64,000 bases of DNA, taken from NCBI RefSeq assembly GCF_003966955.1, contig NZ_AP019367.1, forward strand, positions 372,001 to 436,000. The letters run 5' to 3'. The notes beneath the pieces were generated by a model that was given only the letters and a program-made list of their open reading frames with translations, was not told the origin of the DNA and made no database searches. Shown here in pieces: positions 46,631 through 54,854 of this stretch (position 1 is its first letter; the number at the start of each line of letters is the position of its first letter). A program made the translations under genes and the position numbers. The DNA comes from Parolsenella catena (lineage in GTDB: Bacteria; Actinomycetota; Coriobacteriia; Coriobacteriales; Atopobiaceae).

Positions 46631-47038
46631 ATGGACAGCAACGCAAGGATGGGCGAGGCCATACGCGCGGCCAACGAGGCACTTGAGCATCTTGGGCGGG
46701 CGGCCGACCTCCTCGACGACGCGAGCCGCTGGGGCGTCGTGGACATGCTGGGCGGCAACATGGTGACGACGCTGCTCAAGCACCGCAAGGTCGACGACGC
46801 CCAGGACGAGGTGAACGCCGCCAAGCGTGCGCTGCAGCTCTTCGTGGGGCGCATCGAGGGCATCGACGGCGTGGGCCTCAACGTCGAGCTCGGCGGCGTG
46901 CTGCAGTTCTTCGACATCTTCTGCGACAACATCATCAACGACCTGTTCGCGCAGCGCCGCATCAAGGAGTCTCAGCGTCGCGTTGACGAGGCGATTGCCG
47001 AGGTCACGCGCGTGCGAGACCAGCTCTGCCGCATGTGA
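46631..47038 (+). CDS. Conserved hypothetical helical protein
   Basis: 135 residues, no known family. It is almost entirely helical with heptad-like patterns (EAIRAANEALEHLGRAADLL, then a second coil near the C-terminus), and a central GVVDMLGGNMVTTLLKHRKVDDA stretch that is probably a conserved motif. It has no signal peptide. A GAGGAG site precedes ATG 46631. It is bracketed by a divergent and a convergent gene, so it is probably transcribed alone. Function not assigned. Confidence 0.65.
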   Translation: MDSNARMGEAIRAANEALEHLGRAADLLDDASRWGVVDMLGGNMVTTLLKHRKVDDAQDEVNAAKRALQLFVGRIEGIDGVGLNVELGGVLQFFDIFCDNIINDLFAQRRIKESQRRVDEAIAEVTRVRDQLCRM

Positions 47039-47054
47039 GCGCAGCCTCGTTCTC

Positions 47055-47115
47055 TGACAGCTTGGCCCCGTCCCCAACCATCACGTCGACGATCGGGGAC
47101 GGGGCCAAGCTGTCA
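47055..47115. terminator. 21-bp perfect inverted repeat between convergent genes
   Basis: TGACAGCTTGGCCCCGTCCCC at 47055-47075 is exactly complementary to 47095-47115 across a 19-base loop. It separates two convergent genes and likely ends both. It contains the CCCCGTCCCC core of the hairpin family seen elsewhere. Confidence 0.7.
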
Positions 47116-47137
47116 CCAGGCTGCCGCGGCGGCTCTC

Positions 47138-47575
47138 CTAGCGCATGACGTACATCGTCATCGTGGCCACGGCGAGTGGGCGGCCGTCCTGGTTGGTGAG
47201 CGTGACCTCGTTCACGATGGTCGTGCGGCCCCAGTGCAGCGCGCGCACGTCGATGTCCACCGTGTCCCCCGGCCAGCCGCCGTGCAGGTAGTTGATGGAG
47301 GCGTTCTGCGTCACGCAGTCCAGCCCGTGCGAGAAGACGAGCGCTCCACTCGAGGCGTCGCACAGCGTGAACAGCCAGCCGCCGTGGGCAAAGCCGCGCG
47401 GGTTGAGTGCGTCGTCGGCGATGTGCGTGCGCAGGCGAATCTCTCGCGGCGCCACGCTCAAGAGCTCCATGTCACCCAGGCAGCGGACCTCCTTGAAGTC
47501 GACGGGAAGGCGCTTCTCGAGAAGCCTCCTCTGCTCGTCGATTGCCTGCTGGGACGTCGTGTTGCTCTCACTCAT
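47138..47575 (-). CDS. PaaI-like hotdog-fold thioesterase
   Basis: 145 residues. The hotdog motif NPRGFAHGGWLFTLCDASSG holds the catalytic region of PaaI/COG2050 thioesterases, followed by TQNASINYLHGGWPGD and an HWGRTTIVNEV strand. It hydrolyses acyl-CoA or aryl-CoA thioesters; the substrate is unknown. It starts at ATG 47575. The GNAT gene lies just upstream on the same strand (20 bp gap), so the two are probably co-transcribed. Confidence 0.85.
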   Translation of the reverse strand: MSESNTTSQQAIDEQRRLLEKRLPVDFKEVRCLGDMELLSVAPREIRLRTHIADDALNPRGFAHGGWLFTLCDASSGALVFSHGLDCVTQNASINYLHGGWPGDTVDIDVRALHWGRTTIVNEVTLTNQDGRPLAVATMTMYVMR

Positions 47576-47595
47576 GTGCTGCTTGCCTCTCTGAT

Positions 47596-48099
47596 CTAGA
47601 ACGTCAGCTGGTAGGCCAGGCGGGGGTCCCCGTCTGCCAGGTGGATGATGCCGCAGTACGCAAAGCCGGCCTTGCCGACGAGGTGCTGCATGGGCTTGTT
47701 GTCCTCGTGCGTGTCGATGCGAACGTCTCGCAGGCCAAGACCCTCGGCGCGCGCCCGCGCAAATGCCACGATGCTCGCGAACACGCCGTGTCCGGTGCCG
47801 TCGCTCGCGACGCGGTGGATCGTGACGTAGGGCGCGTCGTTGAGCCAGGAGCCGTCATAGATGTGCTCGTAGGTGGGGTCGGCCTGCGAGTAGAGCGAGA
47901 AGGCAAAGTGCGGCTCGTCGGCGTCGTCCACACCCACGAGGCAGGCGCCGGCGCGGATCGTCTCGGCGATCTCGTCGCGGGTGGGACGGCCGTCACCCCA
48001 CTGGGTGGGGTTGCCGTTCTCGGCCATGAAGCGGCGGGCGGTGGCATAGATGCGCTCGAGCGCGTCCAGGTCGGCGATCGTTGCGGTGCGAATGTGCAA
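47596..48099 (-). CDS. GNAT family N-acetyltransferase
   Basis: 167 residues. The fold starts with IRTATIADLDALERIYATAR and has the acetyl-CoA loop region at HRVASDGTGHGVFASIV (a diverged Q/RxxGxG/A), then IDTHEDNKPMQHLVGKAGF, typical of GNAT motifs A and B. Substrate unknown. It lies 18 bp downstream of the helicase gene on the same strand, continuing a minus-strand run from 50.3 to 47.1 kb. Confidence 0.85.
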   Translation of the reverse strand: MHIRTATIADLDALERIYATARRFMAENGNPTQWGDGRPTRDEIAETIRAGACLVGVDDADEPHFAFSLYSQADPTYEHIYDGSWLNDAPYVTIHRVASDGTGHGVFASIVAFARARAEGLGLRDVRIDTHEDNKPMQHLVGKAGFAYCGIIHLADGDPRLAYQLTF

Positions 48100-48117
48100 G
48101 GGTGCTCCTTTCGCCTG

Positions 48118-50283
48118 CTAGGCGCTCACGAGGGGCGTGAGCTCGCCCTGGGCAAGCAGCGTGACCTCGTGCATCGCGCGCGAGACGGCCGTGTAGAGGC
48201 GACGGCGCGCAAGCGGGGTGTCCGGGTAGGTCTCGGCGCTGGCGTCCGGGATGATGACGTGGTCGAACTCGAGGCCCTTCGCCAGGCGCAGCGACATGAG
48301 CACCACGCCCGTCGCGGGCAGCTCGCGGTCGTTCTTGATGACGTCCGCGGCGCCTCCGAGCTGCTTGGCAAGCCAGCTCACGGCACCGTCGTCGGCGGCC
48401 ACCACGGCCGTGAGGCCCTCGGCGTCGTGCGCCGCGGCGACGCGCTCGCGCAGCGCTGCGAGGAAGGCGTCTCGGTCCGGAAGCACCTCGATGTGCGGCG
48501 CCACGCCGGAGCGGTGCACGCTCGCGAGCTTCACGGGCTCGTCGTGCTCCACAAGGCCGCTGAACAGCGCCGTGATCTCTGGGCTGGAGCGATAGCTCGT
48601 GAGCAGGCGGCACTCGTCGACGCTGCCATGCGTGCGGCAGAACAGCTCGCGAATCTGCGCAAAGCTCGCCGTGCCCTCGCGGATGGCCTGGTGCTCGTCT
48701 CCGAGCATGAGGAAGTGCGCGCGGCTGAAGTGGCGCGCGAGCACCATGAGCTGGGCCGTGGTGTAGTCCTGCACCTCGTCGATCATGACGTAGCGCGCGT
48801 CCGTGTCCCCGCGTCCGGTGATGAGAAGTCGCAGGTAGAGCCACTCGCTTGCGCTTACGCTGGGCTTGTTCAGCATGCGCATGGCAACGCGGTCGAGGCG
48901 AAGCCACGCCAGGCGGTCGATCTCATCGTGCGCGGCGGCAAAGCGCTGCTCGAGCCAGCGGCGCGTGAGGGAGGCCGTCTCCTGCTCGTTCTCGGGGCTG
49001 ACCGTCTCGCCAAAGAAGCGCACCTGGTCGTCCACGTCCAGGCCGAGCATCTCCTCCTGGAGCTCCTCGTCCTTGGACATGCTCGCGATGCGGCGGTTCA
49101 CGCGGTCGTGAAGGTCGTCGGTGACCAGCGCGCAGAAGCGCGGCCCCACGCCAAAGCGCGCGTACTTGTCCACGGCCCCCTCGACCTGGTTGGCCTTGAG
49201 CAGCACGGTGTCGCCCACGCGAATCTCGCGCAGGTCGGAGACCGTGAGGAAGAGCGACCCCATGCCGGCCTCTAGTGCCTCGAGGGAGGCTGGGTCGGTG
49301 TCCACGCCGAGGTCTCGGCCGCCCGCGCCCTGCGCCTCGCAGAAGTCGCGCCAGGTGTAGACCTGCGGGTTTGCCTCGCCCATGGATGGCAGGACGTTGT
49401 CGATGTAGTGCTCGAACACGGCGTTGGGGCCAAAGAGGTGCACCTGGCTGGGGGAGAGCGTCTCGCGCTCGCGATAGAGCAGGAATGCGATGCGCTGCAG
49501 CATGACCGACGTCTTGCCCGAGCCCGCGATGCCGTTCACGAGCAGCGCCGGGACGTCCTCGTGGCGTACGACCTCGTTCTGCTCGCGCTGGATCGTGGCC
49601 GTGATGTCCTTGAGCTTCTCGGAGTGGTGACGGCGCAGCGCCCCCAGCAGCAGCGAGTCCTCGATGGCGATCGTGGTGTCAAAGTAGGTGTTGAGATGGT
49701 TGCGCGTGATGTCGAACTGGCGGCGAAGCTCGAGCTCCACGGTGCGCGTGCGGCCGTTGACGGTGTAGCTCGTCTGGCCGTTCTCCTGGTTGTAGTACGT
49801 CTCGGCGACGGGGTTGCGCCAGTCCACGATGAGCGGGCGGCTGCGCTCGTCGGTCATGCCGGCGGCGCCGATGTAGACGTCGCGGGCGGGGCGGTCGGGC
49901 GCCATCTTGAGGCGGACCTTGGCAAAGTAGGGCTGGCGCAGGAGCAGCAGCAGGCGGCGAAGCTTGTCCACGGAGAAGTCGTGGTACTGGTTGTAGGCGT
50001 CGATGACCGAGTTGAGCGTCTCGATGGCGGCGAGCGTCTCCATGACCTCGTCGGCCGCGCCGCCAAAGTCGGGGCGGATCTCGTCTGACAGTGCGCGCAG
50101 GTCGGCGGCGGCGCCCTCGTGGCCGTGCTCGAGCTCTGCGGCGAGCTCGTCTCGCATGGCGGAGAGCTTGGCGTAGATCTTGTCGAGGTGGGCCTGCTCC
50201 TCGATGAGCACGGGGTCTTGCTCGTCGATGGTGCCGGCGGCGTCGACGCCAGTGTCTAGCTGCACTTTATTAGTATCGCTCAT
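48118..50283 (-). CDS. HelD-like superfamily 1 helicase/ATPase
   Basis: 721 residues, UvrD-like SF1 protein of the HelD type. An N-terminal antiparallel coiled coil (about 25-115) precedes the split helicase: Walker A GIAGSGKTSV (251-260), the DEVQD box, LGDEHQAI, TSYRSS and a late RLYTAVSRA motif VI. HelD proteins bind RNA polymerase and release stalled complexes, and in Mycobacterium can confer rifampicin tolerance. That function is known for the family and inferred here. The start at 50283 has GGAAGG somewhat far (about 13 bases) upstream. Confidence 0.87.
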   Translation of the reverse strand: MSDTNKVQLDTGVDAAGTIDEQDPVLIEEQAHLDKIYAKLSAMRDELAAELEHGHEGAAADLRALSDEIRPDFGGAADEVMETLAAIETLNSVIDAYNQYHDFSVDKLRRLLLLLRQPYFAKVRLKMAPDRPARDVYIGAAGMTDERSRPLIVDWRNPVAETYYNQENGQTSYTVNGRTRTVELELRRQFDITRNHLNTYFDTTIAIEDSLLLGALRRHHSEKLKDITATIQREQNEVVRHEDVPALLVNGIAGSGKTSVMLQRIAFLLYRERETLSPSQVHLFGPNAVFEHYIDNVLPSMGEANPQVYTWRDFCEAQGAGGRDLGVDTDPASLEALEAGMGSLFLTVSDLREIRVGDTVLLKANQVEGAVDKYARFGVGPRFCALVTDDLHDRVNRRIASMSKDEELQEEMLGLDVDDQVRFFGETVSPENEQETASLTRRWLEQRFAAAHDEIDRLAWLRLDRVAMRMLNKPSVSASEWLYLRLLITGRGDTDARYVMIDEVQDYTTAQLMVLARHFSRAHFLMLGDEHQAIREGTASFAQIRELFCRTHGSVDECRLLTSYRSSPEITALFSGLVEHDEPVKLASVHRSGVAPHIEVLPDRDAFLAALRERVAAAHDAEGLTAVVAADDGAVSWLAKQLGGAADVIKNDRELPATGVVLMSLRLAKGLEFDHVIIPDASAETYPDTPLARRRLYTAVSRAMHEVTLLAQGELTPLVSA

Positions 50284-50425
50284 GGTGAGTGGGGTGCCTT
50301 CCGCTCGTGGGTGCGCTCAAAACGTGGCTATCAACTTTAGCGCACCTGCAGGTGGCCATGTGTTGCGCGAGTGTGAAGCGTGCGGACGCGGTGCCATGGC
50401 TGCGGGACGAGCGGCTTTGGGCTGC

Positions 50426-50465
50426 GAGCGCGGTGCGGGCGCGGTGCGAGCGCGGTGCGAGCGCC
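50426..50465. repeat. Short 11-bp tandem repeat
   Basis: AGCGCGGTGCG recurs three times with one variant in the gap between the helicase and phosphatase genes. This is low-complexity GC-rich sequence; the rest of this 240-bp gap shows no feature. Confidence 0.5.
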
Positions 50466-50521
50466 CGCGCGCGGCGGGCTGCGGGTGGCTGTGGGTTGCG
50501 TTGCGGGCGGTCGCGCGCTGG

Positions 50522-51022
50522 CTACTCTATCCTGGGACCGCGCACGAACCAGAGCAGCTCCGCGCCGGAGGCCGCGCGGCCTGGGGCGCCCTCGAGGCGT
50601 AGCGCCGCAGCCGATCCCGGGGCAAACGAGAGGTCGACGCCCGTGAGGTCAACGAGCTCGTCCTCCATGAAGGGGATGTGCCCAACGGCGACGATGCAGG
50701 TGCCCTCGGCAGACTGCTCGATAAGCTTGTGGAAAGCGTCGGCGTCCTGCTCGAGCAGGCAGGGAAGCTCGCGGTTGGCGCCGATCTTGACGCCGTTGCC
50801 CACGAGGGCGCGGGACACCTGTGCCGCCGTCTGACGTGCGCGCAGCGCCGGGCTCACCCACAGCTCTGCGGATTCCATGCCCCTGAGCAGGGCGAATGCT
50901 GTTCTATAGGTTGCTGCGAGCGTCTCGGCTGCCCCGGGTACGAGCGCGCGGTCCGCATCTGCGAGCCCGAGCTGGGGCTTCTGGGCCTTGCCGTGCCGCA
51001 CGAGGATGAGCGTTCTTGCCAT
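50522..51022 (-). CDS. SixA-like histidine phosphatase
   Basis: 166 residues. LVRHGKA with His10 is the phospho-accepting motif, followed by the SPALRARQTA segment and the second His in VAVGHIPFM. This short branch of the phosphoglycerate-mutase superfamily includes SixA, which removes phosphate from phosphohistidine proteins. ATG 51022 has a GGGAGG site; the frame is open upstream without support. No phosphorelay gene is adjacent. Confidence 0.85.
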   Translation of the reverse strand: MARTLILVRHGKAQKPQLGLADADRALVPGAAETLAATYRTAFALLRGMESAELWVSPALRARQTAAQVSRALVGNGVKIGANRELPCLLEQDADAFHKLIEQSAEGTCIVAVGHIPFMEDELVDLTGVDLSFAPGSAAALRLEGAPGRAASGAELLWFVRGPRIE

Positions 51023-51216
51023 GTTGGCCTCCCTTTTGGTCGTTGGAGCTACGTATTCCCGTTTTTGGCGCGCAAGAGCCACGAGGGGCGGACCAGCGGC
51101 AATCGTTTCTGCGTGAGTGCAAGAACGAGGGTTAGTCTGTGTGGTGATGAGAGGCGTCAAGTCGCGTCAAGTCGCGTATTTGCGGCTTATGGACTGTTAT
51201 GGGTCGGCGGCGATAG

Positions 51217-51254
51217 CAGTTCCCGAACGATTTAATGAAACCGTTCGGGAACTG
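51217..51254. repeat. 36-bp palindrome, copy B
   Basis: CAGTTCCCGAACG pairs with CGTTCGGGAACTG and continues with three more A-T pairs toward an AATG loop. The overall geometry matches copies A and C. The base changes (T to C and A to G) are paired, so symmetry is kept. A TCGCACAAAGC box followed by GGGGTGATTTTTGC lies about 32 bp later, resembling the box after copy A. Confidence 0.72.
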
Positions 51255-51369
51255 TCGCTCTGGACTACTCGGGGAACCTGCCAATCGCACAAAGCTGGGG
51301 TGATTTTTGCTACAACGTGTTCGCGAGGCGCCCGTGCGTCCGCTTTGCTGGGTTTGCCATGCGCTTGTG

Positions 51370-51551
51370 TGTCACAAAACCAATCTTGTGTGCGATGGCT
51401 GGCACAAATCGGCCGCGAGGGCGTGACGGTTCTGCTGTCTCGGGCTAAGTTTCCGAACGTAATTGTTAAACTGTTCGGAAACTAGTCTGTGCAAAAGGCT
51501 GCTCGGACCCGCAACTCCTCTGCAAGCGCACACAAGATTGGTTTTGTGACA
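51370..51551. repeat. TIR element copy 4 (182 bp)
   Basis: The ends are near perfect: TGTCACAAAACCAATC then TTGTGTGCG (51370-51394) and its exact complement at 51527-51551. The interior holds palindrome copy C. The 700-bp gap between the SixA-type and YejK-type genes is filled by palindrome B, this element and the downstream promoter region; no gene is evident. Confidence 0.78.
51448..51483. repeat. 36-bp palindrome, copy C
   Basis: AGTTTCCGAAC and GTTCGGAAACT are perfect 11-bp outer arms; the inner part is less paired than in copies A and B. It sits inside TIR element copy 4. Confidence 0.7.
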
Positions 51552-51722
51552 GAACTGCGCCTTGCACCTGCATACTCGGGGTCACAACCTGCCAAGGATG
51601 CGGCTCCGAACCATGCGCGCGTCCAAATCCTCGCGTCGCCCCGCGTAAACGCTATAGTGAATGCTCGCCTCCGGCGCCCGCGCGCCGGACAAACGCACCC
51701 AAACCAGACCATGGAGGCACGC

Positions 51723-52733
51723 ATGATCGTCCGCCTGAACAAGGCCGTCCTGCACGTTCTCGATCTCGACTCCGCCGTGAGCGTCCTGTCCAAGGCGGAG
51801 CTCGACCTGGAGGAGAAGCCCGTCAAGTCCTACGTGCAGAGCATCTGCCGCAAGGCGCTGGGCTCCACGGACTGCCGCCATGGCAACTTCGGCACGGACA
51901 ACGCGCTTGCCACGAAGGTGAGCCGCTACTTGCATGGCGCCGACGAGTTCGTGCCGCTCACGGCCGAGATGGCGGGCTTTGTCTTCGGGGAGATCCAGCG
52001 TGCGGACGGCGTCAAGAGCACCGACATGCTCGTTGCCGACTTCATGGACGGCGATGATACGCGCTACCTGGGTCTTTTCTTGCTTGAGGGCAAGAAGGCC
52101 TTCGTGCACGACGTGAGCCAGGCCGGCTCTATGGTGAGCTGCGACATCGTGCGGCGCTACGGCGTGCTGCCGGCGGCCACCCAGAAGCTCGCGAGCTGGG
52201 CCATCGTGCGCGCGGACAACCTCGAGATCTCCTACGTGGACAAGCCCCGTTCCATCGACGGCCAGGATGTGCTCGTGCTTCCGGAGGGGCTGCTCCAGTG
52301 CAGCTCCGAGGCCAGCGCGCGCGAGACCATCGACTGCGTGACAGAGATCGTGGAGCAGGTGGCCGAGGAGCACGGCGCCAACGCGGCGCTGGCGCTGTCG
52401 AAGGCGAAGGCCTACGTGGCAGAGCAGGTGGACGAGCAGGACTCCTTCTCTCGTGACGGCCTGGCCGAGAAGGTCTTCGAGGACTCCGAGCCCGCTCGCA
52501 AGGCGTTCGAGACGGCCGCCGAGGTGAGGCACCTGCCCGAGCGTGTGGCCGTGGACCGTAGGGCCGTGGCCCAGAAGCGCGTGCGCTGCCACAGGATCGT
52601 GACAGACACGGGCATCGAGGTGTCGTTCCCGGCCGAGTACGGCGACGATCCCGAGTTCATCCAGTTCTCCACCGAGGAGAACGGTCTCATCTCCATCGAG
52701 CTCAAGAACATAGGGAGCATCGAGAACAAGTAG
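51723..52733 (+). CDS. Nucleoid-associated protein, YejK/NdpA family
   Basis: 336 residues. The N-terminal KAVLHVLDLDSAVSVLSKAEL, YLHGADEFVPLT and SMVSCDIVRRY-type segments and a late EVSFPAEYGDDPEFIQF match the 37-kDa nucleoid-associated family, whose exact role is not settled. The start ATG 51723 has GGAGG five bases upstream and a -10-like TATAGT near 51651. It lies 118 bp before the initiator tRNA. Confidence 0.75.
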   Translation: MIVRLNKAVLHVLDLDSAVSVLSKAELDLEEKPVKSYVQSICRKALGSTDCRHGNFGTDNALATKVSRYLHGADEFVPLTAEMAGFVFGEIQRADGVKSTDMLVADFMDGDDTRYLGLFLLEGKKAFVHDVSQAGSMVSCDIVRRYGVLPAATQKLASWAIVRADNLEISYVDKPRSIDGQDVLVLPEGLLQCSSEASARETIDCVTEIVEQVAEEHGANAALALSKAKAYVAEQVDEQDSFSRDGLAEKVFEDSEPARKAFETAAEVRHLPERVAVDRRAVAQKRVRCHRIVTDTGIEVSFPAEYGDDPEFIQFSTEENGLISIELKNIGSIENK

Positions 52734-52792
52734 GGAATGGCATGGTGCCGTGCGCGCCAGTTCACGAGAATTATGGAGAACCCTCCACATTG

Positions 52793-52821
52793 TTGACTCG
52801 GCTGTCATGGGCGCGTATATT
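52793..52821 (+). promoter_or_regulatory. Promoter of the initiator tRNA gene
   Basis: TTGACT (52793-52798) and TATATT (52816-52821) are separated by 17 bp and lie about 31 bp before the tRNA. This is the best sigma-70-type promoter in the window. Confidence 0.8.
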
Positions 52822-52851
52822 CTCTTCTTGCGCAGAGGCGCACTTACATAT

Positions 52852-52928
<77 letters not shown>

Positions 52929-52936
52929 AACGTTCA

Positions 52937-52967
52937 GGATCGGAAGCATCGCTTCCGATCCTTTTTT
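52937..52967 (+). terminator. Terminator after the initiator tRNA
   Basis: GGATCGGAAGC and GCTTCCGATCC form an 11-bp perfect stem around ATC, followed by TTTTTT. Confidence 0.9.
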
Positions 52968-53054
52968 CTTGCCTTGAGACACCATTCTCGCCCTTGGGAC
53001 AGTTCCGGCGGCATGCCACGAGAAGATGCGCGCGGGCTGCCTGCGAAGGGATGA

Positions 53055-54035
53055 CTAACTGACGGCTTGTCCCGCGGCGGCGCGACGTGCCTCCCGGCCT
53101 CCGAGCAGGGAGGGGACCTGCGCCAGGCACACGCCGGTGAGGATTATGGCGACGCCCAGCCACTCGACGGCGCCGAGCGGCTCGCCGAGGACAATCATGG
53201 CGATGAGCAGGCCGGCGGGGAGCTCCGCGGCGGCCATGACGGTGGAGAGGCCCGCGGGCAGGTGCGGAGAGCCCACGCCAAAGAGCAGGACCGGGCAGAG
53301 CAGGCCGAAAAAGCCGGCGATGACAGCAAAGGGCAGGATACCCTGGGCGAGGACGCCCGAGACGACGTAGTCCGGGCACACCGTGAGCGACATGACCACG
53401 GAGCCCATGCACACGATGACGCCGCGCTGCTCGGACGAGCAGGGGGCCTTGACCCTGCCGGAGAGGGTAACGAAGAGGGAGCAGGACACGGCCGCCCCCA
53501 GCGCGTAGAGCAGGGTCACGGGATCGTACCCGGCGATGCCAGTTTTGTAGACGCTGCTTGCGAGCACCGTCCCGAAGACGATGACCAGGGCGGAGAGCAC
53601 TTGGAGGGGCCTCGGCGGCTGGCGTGTCATGACGGTCTGCCACACGAGCCCCAGCCACGTGAACTGGAAGAGGAGCGTGAGCGCCACCGGGGCGGGCAGC
53701 ACGCTTATGGCGTAGCAGTAGAGGATTGAGGTGAGGCAGGTGAGGGCTCCCAGGCCCATGAGCTTGAGGGTGAGCTTCCAGCCCACGCGCTGCCAGTGGT
53801 GCCCGAGCGCGCGGCCCGCGAGCGCGGCAAGGACGAAGAAGAGACAGCCGAACCACGCCTGGCTCGCCACCACCTGCGCCGAGGTGAAGCCTGCGGCGTA
53901 GGCGAGCTTGTAGGTCGTGGCCATCGCGCCGTAGCAGGTGCCGCCCGCAAAGACCTGGAGCGCCGCCTTGGCCTGTCCCGTGCCCGTGGCTCCTGCCCCG
54001 GGTGCCTGCTGCTTGATTGTGTCCGTTCCTGTCAT
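53055..54035 (-). CDS. EamA/DMT-family transporter
   Basis: 326 residues with ten hydrophobic segments in two five-helix EamA repeats. An N-terminal GGTCYGAMATTYKLAYAAGF segment and a second-half AAELPAGLLIAMIVLGEPLG loop (with the conserved Glu-Pro) are typical of drug/metabolite exporters. Two adjacent ATGs (54038 and 54035) are possible; 54035 is better spaced from GGAAGG. A leader with a terminator lies upstream. The gene is the only intact one inside the tRNA-bounded segment, so it may be horizontally acquired. Confidence 0.85.
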   Translation of the reverse strand: MTGTDTIKQQAPGAGATGTGQAKAALQVFAGGTCYGAMATTYKLAYAAGFTSAQVVASQAWFGCLFFVLAALAGRALGHHWQRVGWKLTLKLMGLGALTCLTSILYCYAISVLPAPVALTLLFQFTWLGLVWQTVMTRQPPRPLQVLSALVIVFGTVLASSVYKTGIAGYDPVTLLYALGAAVSCSLFVTLSGRVKAPCSSEQRGVIVCMGSVVMSLTVCPDYVVSGVLAQGILPFAVIAGFFGLLCPVLLFGVGSPHLPAGLSTVMAAAELPAGLLIAMIVLGEPLGAVEWLGVAIILTGVCLAQVPSLLGGREARRAAAGQAVS

Positions 54036-54153
54036 CATGCTACCTTCCGTCTGCTGTCTCGCAGACGCACGTCTCGCGCGTCTGTTCCCTGCAGCCGGAA
54101 GGTGGGGCTCGTCTGGTCTTCTGGCGGTGCTTGCGACGCCTGCCGCCGAGACG

Positions 54154-54224
54154 AAAAAGCCACGCAACCGACTACTCGGTTGCGTGGCGAAAAGGTGGCT
54201 AGCGCCCAGAAAAGTCCACGCAGT
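54154..54224 (-). promoter_or_regulatory. Candidate transcription attenuator in the EamA leader
   Basis: Read on the minus strand, GCCACGCAACCGA and TCGGTTGCGTGGC form a 13-bp perfect stem followed by TTTTT: a full terminator about 120 bp before the transporter start. Upstream, TGCGTGG (54216-54222) could pair with CCACGCA of the first arm and prevent the terminator. This looks like a leader with mutually exclusive structures; the ligand or signal is unknown. Confidence 0.55.
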
Positions 54225-54505
54225 TTTAGACAGGGTCTAAGTACTACAACAGGGGAGATGCCGTCAAGAAAAGCCGAGGAAAGAAGCGAGTCTCTGTCTG
54301 CCGCACCTCTTGGCGTGGAGCGACAGTCGGCCCGCGGTGCTCGCCTGGGCCTCCCGGCGCTTCCCAGGGCGAGACGCACCTGCGGGACAGCCGAACCTTC
54401 CCTCAGCTGCCCCCGGACTCCCTAGAATTGCCTCTCGATGCCATATGCCAAGGTAGATTAGGTCTCGACTTCCCTCTCACTCTTTGCGATTCCCCGCCCC
54501 AAGGT

Positions 54506-54558
54506 GCTCATAACCCGGAGGTCGTAGGTTCAAATCCTGCTCCCCGCGACCAAACGTT
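54506..54558 (+). pseudogene. 3' fragment of tRNA-Met
   Basis: It contains GCTCATAACCCG, a near intact T arm (GTAGGTTCAAATCCTGC) and CCCCGCGACCA. The 5' half (acceptor strand, D arm) is absent, so it cannot fold into a tRNA. It is the second copy of the duplication bounding the transporter segment. Confidence 0.85.
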
Positions 54559-54570
54559 ACGAGGTCGGCC

Positions 54571-54816
54571 CTATGGATCGGGACCAAACGAACCCGTCCC
54601 CTTTGGTCCGTTCGGGAACACGTACGTGTCCTCGGCGGGTGCGTCGCCGTCGGCCATGACGCGGTTGAATGCCGTTGACGCCGCGTCCTCGGAGCTGTCG
54701 GCCGAGGGCGTGCGCTCCCACCAATAGACGGGCTGGCCGTCAACCTTGCGGACGAGTCGCTCGTTTGCGGTGAGCCCAGAGATGCCGAGCTCAAAGGGGA
54801 CCAAAGGGGGGACCAA
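54571..54816 (-). pseudogene. Possible coding remnant between hairpin repeats
   Basis: A frame of about 81 codons includes a protein-like stretch (GLTANERLVRKVDGQPVYWW, then a segment rich in Asp and Ala) with no recognisable family. Both ends lie in GGGGACGGG-type repeats rather than in real coding sequence, so it reads as a gene fragment trapped between repeats. Confidence 0.35.
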
Positions 54817-54850
54817 AGGGGACGAGTCCCTTTGGCCCCCTTTGGTCCGG
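54577..54850. repeat. GGGGACGGG-type hairpin repeats
   Basis: GGGACCAAACGAACCC followed by GTCCCCTTTGGTCC lies at 54580-54609, inverted relative to the copies at 45.4 kb. A second, compound hairpin (GGGGACCAAAGG repeated, then GACGAGTCCCTTTGG) lies at about 54792-54848, next to the dehydrogenase stop codon, where it probably acts as terminator. Confidence 0.65.
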
Positions 54851-54854
54851 TGGG

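Larger units (their letters stand above)
52935..54558. mobile_element. 1.6-kb segment bounded by tRNA 3'-end duplication (decayed integration site)
   Basis: Bases 52883-52934 of the tRNA region (from the anticodon loop through the 3' end and seven bases beyond) recur at 54506-54558 with one substitution and one insertion. Such duplications are left when integrases recombine in a tRNA anticodon loop. The segment holds only an EamA transporter gene and its leader; no integrase remains. Whether the cassette was captured with an element or is its last remnant cannot be told. Confidence 0.6.

Noticed and set aside
54506-54558. Second functional tRNA-Met gene
   Set aside because: The 5' acceptor strand and D arm are missing, so no cloverleaf can form.
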